From positions 1 to 64,000 of the forward strand of contig NW_020825399.1 of assembly GCF_003286085.1 (NCBI RefSeq): a stretch of 64,000 bases of DNA. Direction: 5' to 3'. The position numbers were made by a program, and so were the translations under genes. The stretch comes from Drosophila persimilis. Its lineage: Eukaryota > Arthropoda > Insecta > Diptera > Drosophilidae. Below the pieces are notes generated by a model. The model saw nothing but the letters and a program-made list of their open reading frames with translations. It made no database searches and was not told the origin of the DNA. Of the stretch, positions 43,431 through 53,941 are shown one piece after another. The first letter of the stretch is position 1; each line of letters opens with the position of its first letter.

Positions 43431-44636
43431 AAAAGGGGGGGATCTGAAAAAAAGGGAGAAAATTAGGTAAAATAAAAATAAAACAAGAAAAGAGGGAAAA
43501 GAGGGAAAAAAACACAGCAAACCTGAACAGGAAACTCATCACCCAAACCTGGGAAGCGAATCCTTGGTCGGGGAGTGGGATCTCAGCCAGTGGATGAACA
43601 AAAAAAAACCCAAGGGCCAGGCTCACGCCTTAAGGCGGACTCACAGGGCAACTACGAGCGTCGGGCCGGAACGACGGGTGCCGCTCATGCGTGGACTAGC
43701 GTTAGTCCACGTTAGTCAACGTTAGCGTGTATGAAGTAAATACAAGTTAAAATAAACATAAGTAAAGGGTTAAATAAAAATTAAAATAAGTAAAAATAAA
43801 GGGTTTGAATTCATATTAAAATAAACATAAGCGGGAATGGGGTGGGTCCATCAAAGATGGAAAATTTATATATCTAATATCCAACAAAGGAACGCGGCGA
43901 GAACACAACAATATGAAAAAAAAAAAGCGATAAGAACGGTAGGACGCGCCAACGGGCGATAGAGGACGGCGAAAACGGATAGAGAGTGGAGAGCGCGAAG
44001 GCACTCAACAAGTGAGGGGATCACACAACAAGGGGAAAGATGCCGTTAGAGAGCGCGGCCGGCAGAGAGACGGGGCTGCGGGATATGAGTAGGAACGCAG
44101 CAACCGTTATAACCAGGCGATAGAGACCGAAACACGGAGCACTGTCACAGTCAGGGGGAACGATTGGCAATACGACACGTGTATATAGGCAGGTGGAAAA
44201 CGGTCCAACGAACAGTTTGAGGTAATTATCACCAGAAGGAGCACACGCACAAAAAAAAAATAAAGATCATGGAGATGAAGCGCGGATTTGACCACGGGGA
44301 GACCGAGAAAAAAATGGAGGATCTCCGGGCCTAGGAACCAAAAAGCCTCTGACCCTACGCGACAGATTCGCGGCGGTGAAGCGGAGGTTCCTGCAGGCGA
44401 CGCCGGAGGAAAAACGAAGAATCCACCGGGTGCTGGAGGCGGCGTTGGCGATGAGGCGTCGGAAGCGGGAACGGAAGGAGGCGCTGCGACGACAGGCGGA
44501 AGAAGGCAACTGCAGGAAAGAGTCCGGCGAGGAGAGCGACGAGGCGCCGCCAACCCGACCATTCCGGGTGATGCTGCCGCCGATACAGACCCAGACCGAG
44601 GAGCCGGAGGCCAATGGGGCACAAAACCAAAGTCAT
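43431..44636 (+). other. A-rich noncoding stretch with a basic open frame, probably element 3' region
   Basis: From 43431 to 44280 the sequence is purine-rich (runs such as AAAAAGGGGGGGAT at 43430 and many A-runs) and shows no recognisable protein. From about 44340 to 44687 there is an open frame rich in Arg, Glu and Ala (RDRFAAVKRRFLQATPEEK, then a coiled-coil-like helix) without recognised domains. It may belong to the 3' part of the Osvaldo-like element or to a gag of another element. I cannot assign it. Confidence 0.35.
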
Positions 44637-44806
44637 AATTCGAAAGGAGGATATATGGAGGAAGAATCCAGGCAACTAGATGAATGAGTATGAAATGCAG
44701 GTCATGACCTTTGGAGACAAATGTTCGCCGGCCTTTGTTTTTCATCCGAAGAAACGGCTGTGAGAGTTATGAAGGAGATAGTTGACATTCACAAAAATGA
44801 GTGTTT
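44637..44806 (+). mobile_element. Second copy of the BEL RT fragment at 38430
   Basis: About 165 bases that repeat 38433-38640 (ATTCGAAAGGAGGATA..., GAAATGCAGGTCATGACC, TTTTTCATCCGAAGAAACGG, TTGACATTCACAAAAA) in the same orientation. It ends at the LTR remnant of the minus-strand BEL element. Together with 38385-38735 it brackets the Osvaldo-like element. Confidence 0.75.
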
Positions 44807-45136
44807 GTAGGGGGCGGACGTGAAGCTCAAGTCTCCAACGAAGATATGGATGATGAAGTGAAACCTCCTGTAGCCGTCGCAAGAAAAGAAAATGCCGTGG
44901 TGCTTTGTGGTAAATGGGTATTATTTATTTCGGGGGGTCGCGCGATCGTGCGTTTGAAACGGGGGTTGAAACGTCACTACTTAACTCTATGCCTTATGGT
45001 GCTTTTTCTGCCGTGAGCGCCGTGTGGATCGTGTTTTGTGGATCCGAGCGCCCCTCCGACCGCGCGAGAGCGAGCCGGGACCGAGGCGCGAGGTGCCGGC
45101 TCAGTGCGCGGAAACTGTCTACTGCTGGCCTGAACA
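44807..45136 (-). repeat. 3' LTR (partial) of the minus-strand BEL element
   Basis: Matches 50028-50293, including the CTTATGGTGCTTTTTCTG block near 44993 and the GCGCCGTGTGGATCGTG block. It is only about 330 bases long where the other LTR appears to be over 1 kb. Confidence 0.75.
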
Positions 45137-45161
45137 TCCTCCCCCCCCCCCCCCCCCCCCC
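45137..45161 (-). promoter_or_regulatory. Polypurine tract of the minus-strand BEL element
   Basis: Plus strand reads TCCT followed by 21 C (45141-45161), so the minus strand has a G run and AGGA directly before the LTR start TGTTCAGG. This position is where plus-strand DNA priming of LTR elements takes place. The length of the pure G-run is unusual and may be inflated by assembly. Confidence 0.75.
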
Positions 45162-46030
45162 TTGCAGGATTGCAGAGTATAATGGGGTGGCCTATGGCTG
45201 GGTGCACGCCCCCGACACGATCCATCCAAAAACGGTGCTCTGGGCCACCAGCAGGCCGTCCTCACGCGCAAGGAACCCGGGCTGGATCACCTTCGGGTAG
45301 ACATCTGCTCCCAAGAAGAGCGAGATTGTAGCCGGTCGATGGAACTGTTTATCGGCAAGCCTCAGGTCACCGAAACGCGCCCGGACGGAATCGCTTAGCT
45401 GTCGGGTCGACCTTGAGCATCGTCTCCAACTGGAAGTCGCCCATTTTGGCCCGGATCACAGCCGTACACACTTTCTCATCCCCCACACAAGTGGTGGGCA
45501 TCTTGAAGGCGCTGGCCAAGGATTCGTCAATACAGCTCACCGGCGTGTATGGGTCGATGAGCGCCGCCGTCTCGAAGTTTTTGGAACCCGTATCCAAGAC
45601 CACCAGCGCCGTCGGGAGGATGATGAGGCTTCGATGTTGTAGAAGTGAGTCGACGGATGGTGCCGGGGTCCCTGCCACGGGGCGGCTCACGGGCAGACGA
45701 GGGCGGCGGTCGGCGTGGGCCGACGTGGATGGCGACGATGCAGCCGAGGCTGAGCGGGCTGGACGCCGAGGTCGGCGTTTGACGTGGGGCGCCGTAGATG
45801 GCGACGATGTTCCTGAGGCCGAGCGGGCTGAACGCCGAGGACGGCGTCTGACGTGGGGCGCTGTAGGTGGCGACGATGCTCCTGAGGCCGAGCGGACTGG
45901 ACGACGAGACGAGGGTATGTGGAGTAGAGTGTGTTGGTTTTTGCCACACACCCGGCACAGCCCGCCACTGCGACAATCCTGGCCGGAGTGTTGGTGGGCC
46001 AGACAGTTCCCGCAATATTTGTTAATGAGG
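45162..46030 (-). mobile_element. BEL zinc-knuckle and protease region
   Basis: Minus-strand reading with CRVCGKNQHTLLHIP near 45950, a 100-residue Pro/Ser/Arg repeat region (period about 22 residues, with RSASGASSPPTAPHVRRRPR-like units), then a retropepsin-like part (ALIDPYTPVSCIDESLA, VDPTAKRF) ending with FLGADVYPKV near 45300. This part belongs upstream of RT in BEL elements but lies downstream of RNase H here, so it comes from another partial copy. Fossil. Confidence 0.7.
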
Positions 46031-46048
46031 ACAGCTCGGAGTCTCTTC

Positions 46049-47364
46049 TCAGGGCTCAGGCGAAGGAATGGTTAAATCCGCGGGGTTCTGTTCGGATGGA
46101 ACGTGGCACCACTTCTCAATATCGGTCGCTTGAGATATCCTAGTCCCTCGGTTGGCCACGAACGTGGTCCAGTGACACGCGGGCTTTGCCAGCCAGGCGA
46201 GCACTATGGTGGAATCGGTCCAGCAATAGCAGCTCGTACTTGCTGTTGGCATATTCGGCAGGATAGCCGCCGCCATTTCGGACAAAAGTACTGCCCCGCA
46301 AAGCTCTAACCGGGGGGAGCGACACGGTTTTCACGGGTGCGACTCGCGTTTTCGCTGTGAGAAGCTGCACCTCGACCAAACGGTCAACCTCAATGCGCAC
46401 GTAGATGGCGGCACCGTAAGCCTTCTCGGATGCATCGCAGAACCCATGATGTTCGACTTTTACCGCAGGCCGGGAGCCGACCCATCTTGGAATATGGATT
46501 TGGTCGAGAGCGGAGTAGCTCCGCAGGAAACTTTGCCAGCGCTGGCGCATCTCGCTTGGAAGCTCATCGTCCCATCCCAGGTCCTGCAACCAGATTTCTT
46601 GCATGAAGATCTTGGACCGGACAATGACCCCGCGGGGTCGAACAGCCTTGCGATCTGGGACAGAACTGCTCGCTTGGTGTATGACGACTCAGTCGCTAAC
46701 TCGGGAGGGATAAAAAGGTTACGGTCTTAAGTTCATAGTCGCGGATGTGTCCCTCCTTGTTTCGAAATAATATTCGCTGGAAAGGAGTGTGTTTCGGGTC
46801 AACCCATATTTGGCGATACATTTTGGTGATGTCCGCGTTGAAAACGTACCGGAAATAACGCCACTTTACGATCTGGAGGGTCAAGTCAGATTGGAGGACC
46901 GGGCCGGCGTGCAGAAGATCATTCAAACTCACACCGTTGGTCGACGGGCTGGATGCGTTAAATACCACGCGGACCTTCGTGGTAGTGCTCTCAGGCTTGA
47001 AGACAGCGTGGTGCGGTAGTAGGTAGTAAGTTGAGGACCCATGAGTTGGAGGAACTTCTGTCATGTGTTCAAGCTCTAGGTATTCTTGGATCACGGTGTC
47101 GTACTGCTCTTGTAGGGGACTGTTTCTTTTCAAGCGATTTTCGTTTCCTAGGAACTGGGCCAGCGCGGTTGCCCTTGAATACCCCAGATCCCCAGAAAAA
47201 TGGCAGAGCTTCTTGGACTGAGCGGATATTGTCTGATTGAGGCCCGAGACCTGTGCCTGGGCGAGTCGGAATGGCAACTTAATGATCTGGAAGAGACGTT
47301 CCGTAATGAACGTCGCCTCGGAACCCGGGCCGATTAGAGCGCGGGCGCGAAAATTTGTCCCCAA
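46049..47364 (-). mobile_element. BEL RT and RNase H region
   Basis: Minus strand: RT N-terminal part at 47364-46720 (HHAVFKPESTTTKVRVVFNA, NADITKMYRQIWVDP), RT thumb/RNase H at 46604-46140 (HHGFCDASEKAYGAAIYVR) and RNase H end at 46285-46049 (YCWTDSTIVLAWL, VPSEQNPADL). These are standard BEL/Pao blocks. Fossil with several breaks. Confidence 0.8.
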
Positions 47365-48871
47365 GTGGCAAATATTAATAATAGCTGTGCCCAGGAGTAC
47401 CGCACTTTTGCCGGAGGCGAATAGTTCTGAACGCTAGGTTGAGCTTCGGCAGGAGTCGGAAGTGGTACGGAATTGGGCACGGATTGGCTGGAAACTGGAG
47501 TGCCACGGTGCAGCAGCGTATGATGCCGGTCTCCACACGTGTTGCAGTTGTGGGCGCTTTGGCATTCACGAATCTGGGGACCTCTTGCGAAACAGTTTAA
47601 GCAAAGCATTTTTTGCTTAATATAGCTGGAGCTGGACCCGGATCGGATGGTTCTCTTTGGAGCAAAGATCACACGTTCTCCGCTTTGGATCCACATTTGT
47701 TCCGTACGAGTGAACCCGCCTTGCAACTGGGCTCCCTTGGGAACGGAATGGGTTGGGATTGCCCTTTGAACTCTCTGACATGGGTAGACTCGCCCTGGAG
47801 TGGGCCGAGTCTCCATGTCTGGATGGTCGTCCTCGGTCACCTCGAGAGAAAGGTACCGCTCCGCTCCAAAGTCGCTTTCGGCAACTTTGCGTATATGAGG
47901 TACACTAACACTCCGTCAGCCAAAATGCTGTCTGTGGAGACCTCGGAGTGGTTGAGTGGCGTAAGGCACTTGTGGACGGCCCTCTGAAGCTCTTTTAGCG
48001 CTGCAGCTGACTCGGTGCGGATTTGGGGCAGACTGAAAAGGATCTTCAGCTGGGCCTTGAGTATCAGCCTCTTGTTTTGGAAACGCTCACGGAGGGCGTT
48101 CCATGCGGACGCGAAACCCTCGTTCGTAAGTGGAGCCTGTGCCACTATGTCTTGGGCTTCACCGCTGGTCTTTTTGTTGAGGTGGAACAGTTTTTCCACT
48201 GGAGCCAACCTTGGGTTTTCTATGTAGATGGCGGGGAACAGGTCTCGGAACGTGGGCCACTGCTGGTAGTCCCCACTGAAAACTTCAGTGTCACATGGAG
48301 GGAGGCGGCAACCGCCGGAAGTCGGCACTTGAACGGCCAGTTGCGGCGTGAGAATGACAGTCGGGGGCGCGAGCTGATCGTTTATTTCGGCCAGGCATTG
48401 CGCGTAGACCGCGTAGCAGTCATCGTACATCTCTTGGACATCAGCTACACCCTCTGGATCCTCTTCCGCCATCGTCACCGAACAGGCCGCGAACTCCGCG
48501 TCCACCTTTGCCCACAGGCTTCGGAGTTGTTCTCGATGGACTTGGGAGAGCGAGCGGGTTGGTGTGCTAGCATCTGGAGCGCTGAGCTTCTGGTCGAAGC
48601 GGGTCAGTCTGCTTGCAGCCATGGCAAACTTAGACTGTGCGGAGCTGGCGGCCATAGTGCTAGGAGCCGTGCGAGGGACTCCCGAGGGGAGCAACAAATC
48701 CTCGAAGGCATGTGGTGCGTGAGCCCTGGACGTGGTCGGACCTCTCTCAGCTGGGGCCGGACGGGAAGATGTAGGCGTAGTGACTGAGCCGTTGGAGCTG
48801 GGTGGATGGGTCAAACTCAGCGAACTCCCCCGCTTAATCTTCTTGCGAGATTTCTTCTCAACAGTGGGCAT
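47365..48871 (-). mobile_element. BEL gag and zinc-knuckle region
   Basis: Gag starts at the ATG at 48871 on the minus strand (MPTVEKKSRKKIKRG). It shows a long helical region and the conserved CDTEVFSGDYQQWPTFRDLF block near 48290, followed by FHLNKKTSGEA and a KLPKATLERSG stretch near 47860. Knuckle-like Cys/His motifs (CLNCFARG, CNTCGDRHHTLLHRG) lie at about 47600-47520. Typical BEL/Pao gag. Fossil. Confidence 0.8.
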
Positions 48872-50293
48872 GTTTTGCTGATGGATCGTGGATATGTGGT
48901 TTTGGTGGAATTAATTGCGAGTATTTAAATTATGGAAATAGTACACCGTGGCTGGAATATATAGATATAAATACTACGATCAACAAAAAAATGTCCAACC
49001 AAGAACGAAAATTGAGGATGGACGATAATATTGAGGCACGAGGTACCAATATACAAATATACCAATGTATAGAGTCGGTTGAAAACAATATACTCTCGAA
49101 ATACAGGGTAGCGCGTCACTTGGCGTTCCGTTACGGTCAAGCGCGGCACCGTAAAATATTCTCCCAACAACTACAACGCAGGCAAACGGTGAAGAAGCGA
49201 AAGCGAAAAGAAAAAACGAAAAGAATGCACCGCTGCTGCTGCTTGTATGTGTGTATGTATGGCTGTAAGTGCTATGTACCGCGGCTTGGGTTGAAGAGAT
49301 GTCAAACAACGGGTAAAACGGTGGATAACCGTTTTATATACAATATGTATATTATATAGATGTGCAAGAATATGTATAATTTAAAATGCGTATGTATGTA
49401 TATATAAGATAAATATGTATGTTGTGCCGTATGTATGGATCGTGTCTTATTTTTGTTGGCAATATCATTAGTTAAATACGGAGACGCAGTGATTTATTTT
49501 ATTTATTCATAAAACCGAAAAACTATGGAACGTTGAGCATGGAACAAAAAACAACAAAGTAATTGCAAGAATATTAATTTATGATTGTTGTCAGCCGCTT
49601 GGATTGCGTTGCTATGTGTACATGTGCATATGTCAGCAACCAAAGCTCAGCGGGTAGCTGGGAGAGGTAGGAATATATATACTGGATCGGAGGTGGACCG
49701 CAAGAGCTTGCTCGGATCAAATTAAACCTTTGGTGAAGTAGGTAGTAGAACGAAGTATGGTTTAATTTGGAACTAGAGCGAGAAATGAATACATATGTAT
49801 GTACATATGCCACGGGAACTCGGACTGGGATGGAAAACTCGCACAAAATCACTGCACTGGTGTTGGGCTTACTTATCTTGAATTTGGAGCGATCCGCCGA
49901 TGCTGGCTGGGGTAGGCTTCTCCTTATGGGGAAGGCGAAGATCCGGCTCGAAGGACCAATGTTTGGAGGGGGGCGGATCGAGGTTCAATTTCCAACGGCG
50001 AGGTGTCTGTTCTAGTTTAGGACTGGTCAATGTTTCGAGGGGGCGGATCGAGGTTCAATTTCCAACGACGAGGTGTATGTTCCAGTTTAAACTCTGGGTA
50101 TTCGCGCGGTATGTCGACCAGTTGCAGCGGGGGTGAAAACGTAACTAACACTTATGGTGCTTTTTCTGGCGTGAGCGCCGTGTGGATCGTGGATTGTGGA
50201 TCCGAGCGCCCCTCCGAGCGCGGGAGAACGAGCCGGGCCTGAGGCGCGCGGAGCCGGCACAGTGCGCGGAAACTGTATACTGCTGGCCTGAAC
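48872..50293 (-). repeat. 5' LTR and leader of the minus-strand BEL element
   Basis: The LTR starts TGTTCAGGCC at 50293 and extends leftward over at least 1 kb. A minus-strand TATA box (TATATAAAACGG) at about 49332-49343 marks the promoter. The LTR holds a tandem 70-base repeat (49958-50027 and 50028-50098, each with GGGCGGATCGAGGTTCAATT). The boundary between LTR and leader, and the primer site, are not clear. No gene other than the element is seen here. Confidence 0.6.
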
Positions 50294-50807
50294 AGTAAGT
50301 TATTTTGCCTTCCAAATACTAGTTCATATGGACAATAATTATGAGTTACTGATGGTGTTGTGTTAAAACAATACACGAAATATTGTAACCATAAGTCCCA
50401 GTCAGTTTTATCTACTGATATATATGAACGAATGTACTCATTGAATGTCCTATGACTTCTCTCAACGGTACCTAATGTCTGGTGGTGGTGTGCTGTAGAC
50501 GTTATGTTGTCTATTTTTAAATATTTGCACAAGTCAGTTATAATGAAATTTTTTTTTATTCTGTTCCCATGTCCGTAATGAACGTCTTCAGAATAAAAGA
50601 TTCGAATATGGCTTTTGCGACAGTTGTTGCACTTTTGTTTCCAACTGGGATAGCTACTAAATACTTTGTCAAATCACATATTAAAGTGATTGCGTATTCA
50701 TTTTCATTTTCTGAATGTGGTAGTGGACCAATTGTGTCTACTATCACTCTGTCAAAAGCATATTGTGGTGTTTCGCTTAGTATCAAAGGTGATCTAGTGT
50801 GTTTCGT
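50294..50807 (-). mobile_element. 412/mdg1-like integrase fragment, 3' part
   Basis: Minus-strand reading with DRVIVDTIGPLPHSENENEYAI-type core sequence near 50750-50690, then TSTAHHHQTLGTVERSHRTF near 50490 and YFVYCFNTTPSVTHNYCPYE near 50385. It is clearly related to the integrase of the element at 53431-59867 (DRVIVDTIGPLPKSE, TSTAHHHQTVGTV) but is an older, separate copy. It is cut on the left by the BEL LTR at 50293 and on the right by the P-like element at 50808. Fossil. Confidence 0.85.
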
Positions 50808-52055
50808 CACTAACCATACAGTATATAGATGTGCCAGTTCATACAACGAAAGCGTCACACACTGGCTTGCGCGTTCAATACCCCAGAGTGACGTCATCAT
50901 GAGAGAGAGAGCGCAGAGAGAACATCTTTGCATGTGTTAGTACACGCAATAATTTTCGACAAAAATATGTGATTGTATGTTTTTTCAGATTTTTTGAACT
51001 CTCTCAGGTCTGGTTCTGTTTTGCCACCAGCATGTTTTAGTGTATGGGTGCACATGCATTCTCACGTACTTTGCGTGTGTGTGTTTAGTATTGCTGGCCG
51101 CTAGAACTGGAATTTGAGTTTGGTTCTTGTTTCGGGTCTTTTGATGGACCTACCGCCACAAAATAAATGAAGAATGGGCAGGGGGTGGGGGTATGGTACA
51201 TTAGGGCGCGGGAAATAAAATAAAAGCTGTTTTTTGTTTGATTTATACCACAAAATATAAAATATTACAATAATATAATTACACATTTATTTCCTTATCT
51301 TAAGCAGGTTGATTATAAATTATACAAATTATTTGTTTATTATAACTAAAACAATGATGTATCTAAATATACAATATAAGAAAATATATATATATATACT
51401 TAAATAAATATGCATAAATATATATATTTCTTTCTATAAATAGAGGATATGCCTTAAGAATGTTCATATATGTAACTACATATATACATATACATACGTA
51501 TGTACTTAAAGTCGCCGCTCAAATTGTCTAATATAATGCACTTCACTGCGCACTGACTTTACACACACACTCAACGCATTAACTTGCCGATAACGGGGAT
51601 AACGGGCTAGCCACCCAAACGTAGAGCTTTACTCTGCAGGCGTCTTAGTCCTACTAGAATGACTTGCTTAACAAACACTCACACCCACTTAGATATAAAA
51701 AACAAGCAATCTAATACAATCTAATGTAATTAATGGGGAATAAACACAACGTACCAGCGGAAAATCGAATCACTTGTCTTTCTCACAAGCTTCGCACGCG
51801 CTTTTCCCTATCCATCATTCCACGCATTCATACTCACACACACTTACGTGCCCTTTAAGAGTACTAACACTTTTCTAAGAAGCTTAAGCTTAATTAATGT
51901 TAATTAACATATTGCGTGTGTACTAACACATGCAAAGATGTTCTCTCTGCGCTCTCTCTCTCATGATGACGTCACTCTGGGGTATTGAACGCGCAAGCCA
52001 GTGTGTGACGCTTTCGTTGTATGAACTGGCACATCTATATACTGCATGGTTAGTG
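50808..52055. mobile_element. P-superfamily inverted-repeat transposon (1360/Hoppel/Galileo-like), non-autonomous
   Basis: A 1248-bp element with terminal inverted repeats of about 143 bases (50808-50950 and 51913-52055), nearly identical, starting CACTAACCATACAGTATAT on the left and CACTAACCATGCAGTATAT on the right (reverse complement). It is flanked by a perfect 7-bp target duplication GTTTCGT (50801-50807 and 52056-52062). A 7-bp duplication with CA-starting ends fits the 1360/Galileo branch of the P superfamily. The AT-rich core has no transposase. It splits a 412-like integrase region. The family name is inferred; the ends and duplication are directly visible. Confidence 0.8.
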
Positions 52056-52203
52056 GTTTCGTCGTTTTTGACGTAAGGCATTTTGGACATTTATTTATGT
52101 ACTCTTTTACATGTTTAGTCATGTTTTTCCAATAATATTGTCTCTTTATTTTTGCTAGCGTTTTATTTATGCCTGTATGACCTCTGTTCGGGCGAAGCCC
52201 GAG
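52056..52203 (-). mobile_element. 412/mdg1-like integrase fragment, 5' part
   Basis: Minus-strand reading of the integrase zinc-finger region (YYWKNMTKHVKEYINKCPKC near 52140-52085), upstream of and once continuous with 50294-50807. Bounded on the right by a BEL LTR at 52204. Fossil. Confidence 0.8.
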
Positions 52204-52691
52204 TGTAAATTTTGTACCATCGTTCTATTGCCTATCAATTCACTTTCCTTTCCATTTTTGTCATTATACTAAACTAACGTAACGTAAGCGTAGCTTTATC
52301 TATGCTCGCTCAGCAACATGCTCTCATTTATTCATCTAGTCTTTATCTATGCTCGCTCTTGTTATCTTTTCTTTCCTATGCCGTCGCTAAGCCGTCAGCA
52401 GCTTGATATAGTTGGAGTGTTGAGTCCAGGAACGTGAGAATTGCGGATAAAACACAATCGCTTATCTTCATAGGTACTTAGGCGTTAATACATTTTATTC
52501 TTCGTCTTTTCTCCCCTCTCTTTTTTCGACTGCTCAAACTAATGTGACCTTCTTGTCTTTTCATATCGTGACCATTTTTCTTCTTGTCTTTTCATAGTGT
52601 GGCAATTTTTCTTCTCTCTTTTTTCTTTATGTAGGGTATATGTGCCCTTGCTTAAAACTAAGTATATATAAACTAATTTTTCTCGACAACA
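52204..52691 (-). repeat. 3' LTR of a second minus-strand BEL element
   Basis: On the minus strand it starts TGTTGTCGAGAAAAATT at 52691, after the purine tract GGTGGTGGGGA, and ends AAATTTACA at 52204. 488 bases. No second LTR is present because the element is cut at 53430. Confidence 0.75.
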
Positions 52692-53430
52692 TCCCCACCA
52701 CCGTGAATCAAGCACGCTCGTGATTCACAATATGTCTAGCTTTGCCAGCATACAGGTTGGGCGGTGTAGAACTCCAGCCGTCGTCTTTACAGTGGCTGAG
52801 CGAACCTGTCCGTCGCGTCCAGGCGTGACTGCTAGAATAACTCCCTTTTTCCATTGAGATCGATGAAGATTCTTAACACAGATAAGAACAATGTCCATTT
52901 TAGCGAGTGGTGGCACTGGGTGATGCCACTTTGTCCGTAGGCATATGTCTGGTTGGTACTCATTGAGCCACTTGTTCCAAAATGAGTGTGAGATCTGCTG
53001 AGCGATGCGCCGTTCCTTTCGAGTTGGCTGGTACTTCTCCTCTTGTGGATGTGGTGTCTGGCTAGAATTGGGAGAACCTAAAAGAAAGTGATTAGGGGTT
53101 ATCGGATCGTCTGTGGGGTTATCCAGAGCAATGTGTGTAAGCGGTCTGGAATTTACTATGTTTTCAGCGTTACACATTAGGTTATACAGTATGTCTTCTT
53201 TCAGGTTTTTGTCATGCAGCGCGTGTCCTATGGCCCTCTTCACACTTCGTACCAATCTTTCCCAGCACCCACCTGCATGGGTGATTTAGCGGGCAATTAA
53301 ACAGCCATTCGATCTGCTTGGTTGACAACTCGTTCGCTATTCTAATGTGATCGAGGTCCTGTAATTCTCTTTTCAACTCACGCTCAGCTCCCACCAAATT
53401 GGTACCATTGTCAGATCGGATTCTTACTGG
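52692..53430 (-). mobile_element. BEL/Pao integrase C-terminal part
   Basis: Minus-strand reading at 53397-53212 (ELKRELQDLDHIRIANELS) and 53255-52725. The latter has NAENIVNSRPLTHIALD, ITPNHFLLGSPN, WNKWLNEYQPDICLRTKWH and GVILAVTPGRDGQVRSATV, the standard end of BEL/Pao integrases, followed by the purine tract and the LTR. It is interrupted at 53430 by the mdg1/412-like LTR. Fossil with a small number of breaks. Confidence 0.85.
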
Positions 53431-53941
53431 TGTAGTATGCTCATATTAAATTAAATATAATATAAAGTAAAGTATTCATTATTTCGAATACCCACCGTAC
53501 CGACGGTACTTAAAGAATACACACTGTAACACTTTGTTTCAGTGTTTACGTAACAATAAAGTCCCAGACATTCTGGGTGATCGTATTACGATTCACTCAA
53601 GAATGCCTCGAGCGACCCAAGTGCAGCGTCAGCATGTTCCCATGACTTGACGGCACTAATATACATGCATACACACATATATCTTCCCTCGCGCTCTCGC
53701 TGCCAACAGCGCTGAGATGTTACTATACATATACATGTCACACATATACATACTAAAATATAAGAGATAAGAACACATAGTTCTGCCGCTCCGCTGCCGG
53801 CGTCACTGGCAGCGCAGCTCCGCGGCTTTTGGCTTACAAAAGCCCAAAACACAATTGTAAAATTCAGAATATAAAACACAATAAAACAGATCGGAGGGTT
53901 GAGCCCCAAAGATCCAAGAAAAGGATTGTACGTCGTTTACA
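53431..53941 (+). repeat. 5' LTR of the mdg1/412-like element
   Basis: 511 bases from TGTAGTATGCTC to CGTTTACA. The inverted relative at 1-273 covers about the first 280 bases. A TATA-like ATATAAG occurs near 53759 and a polyadenylation-like AATAAA near 53880. Confidence 0.85.

Larger units (their letters stand above)
44807..50293 (-). mobile_element. BEL/Pao element on the minus strand, with both LTRs in part
   Basis: Direct repeats of the LTR start (TGTTCAGGCC on the minus strand) lie at 45136 and 50293. Between them, on the minus strand, are gag, RT/RNase H, and a zinc-knuckle/protease region in an order that shows the internal part is a composite of at least two partial copies. The polypurine tract next to the left LTR is a pure run of 21 G (minus strand). 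The right LTR abuts a 412-like integrase fragment. Broken, with several breaks. Confidence 0.85.

Noticed and set aside
44107-44745. Minus-strand 212-codon frame and overlapping plus-strand frames
   Set aside because: No recognisable domain; low-complexity Ala/Arg/Pro composition in a GC-rich stretch, all frames open by chance.
46049-46700. Envelope-like gene in the minus-strand BEL element
   Set aside because: The reading frames there match BEL RT thumb and RNase H blocks (CDASEKAYGAAIYVR, TDSTIVLAWL).
49958-50098. CRISPR-like repeat
   Set aside because: Only two direct units of an LTR repeat in a eukaryotic transposon; no spacers.
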